From NCBI GenBank assembly GCA_013368375.1, contig JAACJP010000029.1:186001-250000 (forward strand): a stretch of 64,000 nt of DNA. The letters run 5' to 3'. Shown here one piece after another: positions 57,566-64,000 of the stretch (positions within the stretch are counted from its first letter, which is position 1; every line of letters begins with the position of its first letter). The notes beneath the pieces are model-generated. The model ran no database searches. It had not been told where the DNA came from and saw only the letters and a program-made list of their open reading frames with translations. The stretch is from Tricholomella constricta. Taxonomy: Eukaryota; Basidiomycota; Agaricomycetes; Agaricales; Lyophyllaceae. The position numbers and the translations under genes were made by a program.

Positions 57566-60500
57566 CTTGCTGCGACAGAATTCAAACGCCCTCGTGCCTA
57601 ACGACAAATCCCCACTTACCGATTGATTCGGATTCGTTGGGAGTCATCACCGCTCGTGACAGCCGCTTACCAGGAGTCAGACCGGCCCCTTCACTGTTAA
57701 GGGTGTAAGCATTGTACTTACTGCTCACAATTGTCTCAGTCCACATAACTGTACTCATCGACACTCATCTCCTAGGGTCAGAGTACTTCAATCCAGATCG
57801 TCTATGTAACAAGTGTTGCATTGTGAATAAACAATTCCCAGTGATTATCGGTGATTGGTTTGCGCCACATGCACCGTGGAGATCGCAAGCTTCGGACAAA
57901 AAATGGACATTCGAAGATCCTTAGAAAATATGTAGAGGCCGAGGTCAAACCGCAATCCGTTCAACAAACAAGGCGCGTTGAGGAAGACCCGAAGAGAAAG
58001 CTTTCTTACAGAATGTCAGGCCTAGATGCGTGTAGATGTGAGCTCCTGACTCAAACATTTTCATCTAATTAGGATCCCTTGTGCGCAGGCTATATCCGAC
58101 GATGTCTTGTCTTTTGCTGTTCCAGAGTAAGAGGAAAGGCACGTTGCATTGATTCCTCGTTCCTTTTTCATGTAGGCGCCGGGGAGAGAACAATGCCGGT
58201 GATTCCGCTGTTTGAGGCATAGTACATTTCGAATACGGTTTGGACCCAATGAGGCTCGGCCATAACGAGGATGAATTGACAGGGGTTATAGGTAAGATCG
58301 ATTGGTAGGTGTGAACATTGAGTCAGGCAAACGATGAACATGGTGAATCCAGGCGGCCAAAGGGAGTTGTCTAGAGCTTGGCACAAGAGCTTGTGTGGGG
58401 TCGTTTGAGGCGGCAAGACTCTACATCGTAACCCTGTGATCAATTTCATTAAAGAGAACACACCCACAGAGCTACTGCTCTGAACGATTACAAGGCTTGA
58501 TATTACCCCGCTCCACTATTTCTCCTCATGTTTCCTCAAGAAGCGACGTCGATGAACGTCACGTCTACCCTAGGGGGTCGTGCGCGCCTGGCATGATCCC
58601 TTGACCTAGATAATTCGATGATAAGGCTGCGACAGATATTAAGACAAGAAAGATGACTTACTGTCTCTACGTCTGCACGTCCGAACCTCAATCAAGATCA
58701 GACACACGGCAGATTGAATTACCTGATGCAGCTGAAGCGCTTCTGCAACCGCTGCAACCTGAAAAGAATTGACGAGGCATATACTGACTCAGGGCATTTT
58801 CCTAGGAGGGCGAGGACGTCGTGAGTGTCGGCTACTGGCTGGGCTCCTCCGCACATTTTTGGCTGAGATGGAAGTTTGCTTAGAAGGTGAACATGAGGGA
58901 TGCCGCGTGACGATATTCGAAGAGAAGTCAGAACCGGAGATGAATGAAGACTCGAGGTCGACTCACTTCCACAGTTGGGGCAGCCCACGTTACGCTTCAA
59001 ACGAGTCCGCATTTCCCGGGTCCGGCTCTGGGTTTCCCAGTATCTAGTAGTTGTCGAGTTAGAGAGTAGCGAGACCAAGGCCAATGAGGGAGTGGCGAAG
59101 AATCGTTGACGATACGAGGCTTCGAATCGCAAGCAGTGAACGAGACCATGAGGTCGGCATGGAAAGTGGGTGACTGGTGGGTGACTTTACCACAAATTTT
59201 CACGCCTGGAGGTAGTCGCTGTGACCGCCCAAAGGGTAATTAGATGAAGACCGTATGGCAGCAGGATGGGGAAATGTCATCGAGGCGTCATCCGAGTTTC
59301 GGCTGCGTGCGTACAGACACAGTTATCCGGAAATGCGTCCAGTCCAAAGGTGATAGGTGTGAGCCAGGATTGAGGTCGGAAGCCGCGAATGAGGCATCAC
59401 TTTTGATCCCTGTTACCATCGAGAAGATTTGTGTGGTCAAAAAACTTAACAAAAAAAAAGGACACTTGTCTCAACTGAGCTAGATATTCTCTTATGTCCC
59501 ACCTATCCAAAAGTCAGAGCAATACCCTTCGTTGAGGTGGGGTAGTACAAACCCTCATAGAAATTGGTGCCTCGTCCGTGAAATTGGTTTATTAAAACAA
59601 CAAAGATATTAAAATACTCACAGCACTATTCCGAATGGAGATTTCCCGGCCAGTTTATGGTGTGTCAGATAATTATAACAGTCATCGTTGTATGGGCAAT
59701 GGAGCTATATCTACAAAAGGATGAAAGCTCGTTACTGAATCTCGTAGATCCAGCAGCCTCGCTACAACTAAATGAATACTTAGTACAAGGGAAAATGAGG
59801 AGTTATTTCGAACACCGCCGATGGACGAGAGCTGAAAAGACGTACTTCGGCCATGCAGCAAAAGTGTATTACTGATTGAATCTGGGCTGTGACTTCTGTA
59901 TGTTCAACGTGTGAAGTCAAAATCCGTCGACGCTCCAGAGTGAGTGTACGAGTCCGAATGGCCGAAATTAAGATAGGGTGCTGCTCGGCACTATCCTGTC
60001 GTTAAGAGGAACGTAATGAATATCTCAGTTGCGATGTATCCAAAAATTTGCCAAATTTTCGTTGTCTGTGGCGGGACCTGGCGGAGTTTGATTCCTCTTT
60101 CGGCGGCAAATTTCCTTTCTATTGAACGCTCACTCTTACCTACAACGCCTGTGTAGTCGTGAGCTTCGCATTATGTCTTACCAGTCTTTCAAGCCGTCTT
60201 GGCTACTGCGGAACAAGATGACTTCCACAAGCTTGCGCATAGTTTCACGACCCGCTTGAACTTCGAATTATTTTACTAAAACTGGATAGCCTGCAGGCTC
60301 TTAAAGATCTTGAGCGGTGGCGAGATAACATTTGTACGCCTTTTCATGTCGCTGCGCAACCCTTCTAGATCTCCAAGTACCTTATGGTAATTCTTCCTGT
60401 GACGTCGAAATTCAACGACTTCGGGTTCGGATATATGGAGGTTCGCATCCGATGCTGTATGAAGGTACCCTGATCGAGACTAACTCACCCGATCACATAT

Positions 60501-61261
60501 TCGTCCCTTGCAGTGGTCATTTATAAATATCAAAGCTGACATATCCATGTCCTCGAGGCTTATCCATCTGAGGACCCACAATCCCACTCAAAATGATGAT
60601 CCGAAATACGATTGGCAATTAGAGGTAAATGCCCTTGTGCCTTGCTTTTCGTTATATGATAGTTTATGTTGAGTGCGTTATGATCAGGTTGCTGCGGGAT
60701 TTGCCTTGGTCATGAGTTTGAAATTCCACCGCTGGCAACAACTGGGGAAACACCCGCGGTTGGGGGACCGTCTCTCAGAGACAAATATTGGTTTGACTCT
60801 TTTTGCCGATATGACTGTGTGGTGTAGAGGCCTAAAGCAATGCTACTCACGCTTTGACGACTCGCTTGGAGGCGTCAACTTAGCTTCAATCGCTTGGCAT
60901 CCTTGCCAATAACATGAGGACGTTGCGAGCCGTTCCCGCAACTTGCTTACAACGCCTAAAGGGAAATGCCGTCATCTGCCGACATATCTTTCCGCAAGGC
61001 CAATGACTTTCCAAATCCTCTCGAGCACCACGTTTGGCATTGCAGCCGGCGTGATGTGCCCCACCACGTTGTTTCGTGTAAATCGGACCCTGACTGCTGT
61101 ATAACACTTCCGCTCCGCCATCGCTCGGTTCTCCGTTTGGTAAAAAGCTGGGACGCAAAAATCATTGAAAATGGGTAAGCAATTTGTCCCCCCAGCTCCC
61201 CACCTCTGTCTGCATATTCACCCGCTAGCCTCCATCCATAACTTTTGCTTTGTTATTTACC

Positions 61262-61982
61262 ATGACAAACTACGGCATGGCATACTTTCTCGAGGACAAA
61301 AGCGGCAGGCTTACTGGGTCTGAGTTCATCGACCTCCACGATCGAATGCGCCTCAGCTACCATTGTACCGCGTTTGATGCGACGAAGACCGTGTATATGA
61401 TTAACGACACTACAACGACATACGGGGGGCTACGACCCCTGCTAGGTCTTAGCTTCGGCCCCGACAACGCACTTGGGACTATCAACTTTACTCCTGAAAG
61501 CTCGATGCCGATGAAGAAATATCTGACCAAGGTCTCACCGCTAGGCAGGTCTGTATTCTCCTGTCACGACACTTTTTTTCCCCCTCAGCTGAATGGTCTG
61601 CTTGTAATTCTAGTACGAAGTCGCGAAAGTTTCGCGGATCGGATGGCCAGGAATATCGATGGGATTGGCGAGTCAAAGATGATCAGGAGTGGACCGTGGG
61701 CCCTTCCCGTCCATCTGCGCAATACTCATCCGACTCATCGTTGATTGTCAGTGCACCAACACATGGGGGTACCTCGTCGCCTATTATAATCTCAAGACGC
61801 CTGGGGAGCCAGAATATCACGGTTCATCTGGGTGCATGCTTACCGTCGAACAACCTTACGCTCAGCTCGTTCCAGGTGCGTCATTCAACCAACATCACCG
61901 TAAAATACATCGACCCAGCCCGCACATAGAAATGCTCGCGTCCCTCATGATCATGAGACACATTGCAGAGCACAACCTATGA
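61262..61982 (+). CDS. DUF6593-type basidiomycete protein
   Basis: Four exons. ATG 61262 (MTNYGMAYFLEDKSGRLTG) runs to SPLG; introns follow at about 61550-61615, 61695-61750 and 61882-61932. The assembled protein (about 180 residues) contains DATKTVYMINDTTTTYGG, LGTINF, the hallmark KFRGSDGQEYRWDW after the first intron, then CTNTWGYLVAYYNL and a C-terminal helix ASLMIMRHIAEHNL before TGA at 61980. Order and spacing fit DUF6593 proteins, which are numerous in Agaricomycetes and have no known function. No leader or membrane segment. Confidence 0.75.
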
Positions 61983-62496
61983 TCTGATGAAAGCCTGGGC
62001 TCGAAATGAAACGCGCGCGTATAATTTATCACACTTGTAACACAAAGTTCCGCGGATATTGACTACACACTGTATAGTAGTTACTATAATACCGTGTTTA
62101 ATGGACATGAACGCATATCACTCTTCCACTAACCTCATGGATTGTAAGAGAAATGTAAACAAAGTTTGTTCTGCCGCATAAGCACCAAGTCAGGATGGTA
62201 AATGAAGCGACGCCGACTTGGCGTTGCCCTTCTTGAAGAAACTTTCCCAGTTCTCGCGTATTACGGGCACGGCCTGGAAGCATACTGCGAGCATTTCTGC
62301 AAAGGGTGCGAGTCCCTAGGTTGTCGATGTGTAGTCTTGACTATGTCAGCGTCGCCGACACCGAGGCGTAAACATTGGAAACATCGTCCAATGTCAGTAA
62401 GTGGGAGTAGTAATATAAGTAATAAACACACCATAACCAGATGACGAATCCTGTTCTGTCTTTTCCCGGCGATCGTCGTTGTCTCCTTATACTCAC
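61983..62496. other. Intergenic
   Basis: May hold the last exon of the minus-strand gene that follows; the end of that gene could not be fixed. Confidence 0.4.
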
Positions 62497-63001
62497 AGAG
62501 GTCGGAGATCTGTAAAAGGGGCCATAAACGTCTACGTACAATCTCATCTCAGTTTCATCTCCTGATACTGGAGAAGAAAGCCGTACCATATGCTCGTCCT
62601 CGTCGTACCGCTTGAGCCCATCATTCGCCCAATCGACACTATCGCTCGAGAGAGGTATACATGATTCATCGACGAAAGACAATGCACCAGCGTCTATGTT
62701 TCATGCAACTTCCACCACTCACAGGCGGCCGAGCGAATCGCAGGCCCTGGATACTCGGGATCGCCGAAGCGGAAGGTGTGGAGGGGGTTGAGGCGTACGC
62801 CCGGCGCCTTGCCAGGGGTCGACAACATGATTCGTTCAGATATTAGTAGCCCAAGGGGCGGGAAACGAGAACGCTCCACCTTAAGTCAGAGGATGATTGT
62901 GAAGATATACCTGGAGGGGATCTATATCAAAAGAAACATCTTTCGTGACTCACATCGAATTGTGCCCTTAAGTTAGGCATCGACTTGTCATTCCACAGCA
63001 T
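62497..63001 (-). CDS. Unrecognised multi-exon gene, partial model
   Basis: Three exons join in one frame with GT-AG borders: 62954-63001 (MLWNDKSMPNLRAQFD), 62723-62879 (containing LNPLHTFRFGDPEYPGPAIR) and 62497-62693 (AGALSFVDESCIPLSSDSVD and DVYGPFYRSPTS). The Trp/Asn/Pro-rich central motif looks like a conserved folded domain, but I do not recognise it. Start and end are unknown: 63001 is either the initiator or an exon edge next to a TTTTAG acceptor, and a GTGAGT donor follows 62497. Confidence 0.45.
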
Positions 63002-64000
63002 CTAAAAGTAGATAAACAGTTAATGCAACGTTAGGACAATCGTGCAGTGATTCATTAGCTCGGCCGACTCATCAACCCACGTTATAATGTACGCTTTGAA
63101 ATGGCCGATGTGAACCTATTCCCGAATATGTAGATCAAAGCCGAAGTCGTTGACCTTTGCCGCTGCGCCTGACGAATGGGAGTGCTCGAACCATGTCATA
63201 ACCAGGATGGACCATTCAGCGACCATGAGCGTGCGCGGCGCAATCACTTCTCAGCGAAGAGCAATCGGCATCGGAGTGACCACGGTTCCGAGGCCGACGC
63301 GCTGACGTACGACTGACTCTCTAGACGTACGGCGGGTGACACCATGTCGGGCGATGCGCGCTTTGCAGACGACGGATGTATAGTAATGCGCGGGGATGTT
63401 GGAGAACTCTGGGGGTAGTTCAAGTACCGACGATTGTCTGACGGTGGCATTTGACAACGCCCACGCTTGAAGTACAGTGATCCAGCCAAACAAGCTGTGA
63501 GCCCCAAGCTGAGGGTCTTCCCAAGCAGTGGGCAGTGCAGTATTTCGCGTCACACCGCTTCAACGTTCGGGAAGATCAAGAGATTCTAGCTGTGATCTCT
63601 CGTGGATAGGTGTGTGGACTTGAACCCATGGCGTGGATAACAAAAGATCCCGGCAAGATCCCGTAACTATCTAATCTGATTCGGATTCACAAAACACGCC
63701 CCACAGCTGAAATTCAACCAGAATTCAACCGACAATTCAATTTCAAGCTTGGAACCATTTTGCTGGACCTCATATCGATTGTTTGTGGTAAGCAGGACCG
63801 GATTCTCCTGCCATTCATTCAATTACGTCCGAGAGCGCTCAGCGTCAACCATGACCAGTGCATAAAGGCTCGCACCGCAAGTTCACAGCCACACGTCATT
63901 TATGTGGCCAATCCTGTGTAGCCCCTTTTGATCCCAGCTTCTCTCCTTTAAAGCACGTTTGTCCCGTCCTTTCCCCTCACCATACGCTTGATCCTATTCT
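63002..64000. other. Window end, no supported gene
   Basis: Two overlapping minus-strand frames (63244-63553) may be upstream exons of the preceding gene, but no join can be supported. The rest shows nothing. Confidence 0.4.

Larger units (their letters stand above)
56257..61261. other. Long intergenic stretch with tRNA-Trp
   Basis: Holds only the tRNA at 57475-57555. Open frames at 58719-59132 (minus), 59657-59875, 60332-60526 and 60690-60912 (plus) are short and unrecognised. A protein-like 60550-60630/60689-60912 pair could be spliced (GTAAAT to ATCAG), but no family is seen. Confidence 0.45.

Noticed and set aside
1..64000. CRISPR arrays, bacterial operons, rRNA genes
   Set aside because: No regularly spaced repeats, Shine-Dalgarno-led gene chains or rRNA-like sequence were seen; gene structure is eukaryotic throughout.

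Overview
The window looks like nuclear DNA of a mushroom-forming basidiomycete (Agaricomycetes). Reasons: protein-coding genes on both strands broken by many 45-65 bp GT-AG introns, Pol III tRNA genes with internal promoters and a short anticodon-loop intron, two multi-exon laccases, a NACHT-type STAND gene, a DUF6593-type protein, a Zn2Cys6 regulator and berberine-bridge-type oxidases. The species cannot be named from sequence alone. Exon boundaries were read by eye from splice signals and protein continuity.

Layout. 0-8.4 kb: 3' part of a NACHT STAND gene, a secreted serine-hydrolase (beta-lactamase-like) gene, a decayed G-alpha-like fragment and a Ser/Pro-rich protein. 10-22 kb: two laccases pointing away from each other, with a peroxiredoxin-like gene and a 71-residue secreted protein between them. 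22-26 kb: a minus-strand array of a secreted family (one relic, two copies) carrying an M15-peptidase-like H-x6-D plus E-x2-H signature; a further copy lies at 34.8 kb on the plus strand. 26.9-29.5 kb: tRNA-Trp, a membrane protein and SNX3. 32.2-34.2 kb: two 982-bp copies of a hAT-like non-autonomous transposon in head-on orientation. 36.5-40.3 kb: a PWWP chromatin protein divergent from a RapZ-C-like protein. 42.3-45.9 kb: a Zn2Cys6 transcription factor. 49.7-50.9 kb: an intronless ADP-ribosylglycohydrolase. 51.6-56.3 kb: tandem FAD-linked oxidases. 57.5 kb: second tRNA-Trp. 61.3-63 kb: a DUF6593-type gene and an unrecognised multi-exon gene. Several 1-5 kb stretches hold nothing I can support.

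How the genes relate: the region is rich in predicted secreted enzymes (two laccases, two FAD oxidases, a serine hydrolase, three M15-like proteins, a small secreted protein). These fit extracellular lignin or phenol oxidation and interaction with microbes, but no single pathway is shown. Housekeeping genes (SNX3, PWWP protein, tRNAs) are interspersed. The most interesting signals are the M15-like secreted family with a relic and a copy with a disturbed start, and the double transposon insertion whose target-site duplications only make sense if the 34-bp spacer has been inverted.
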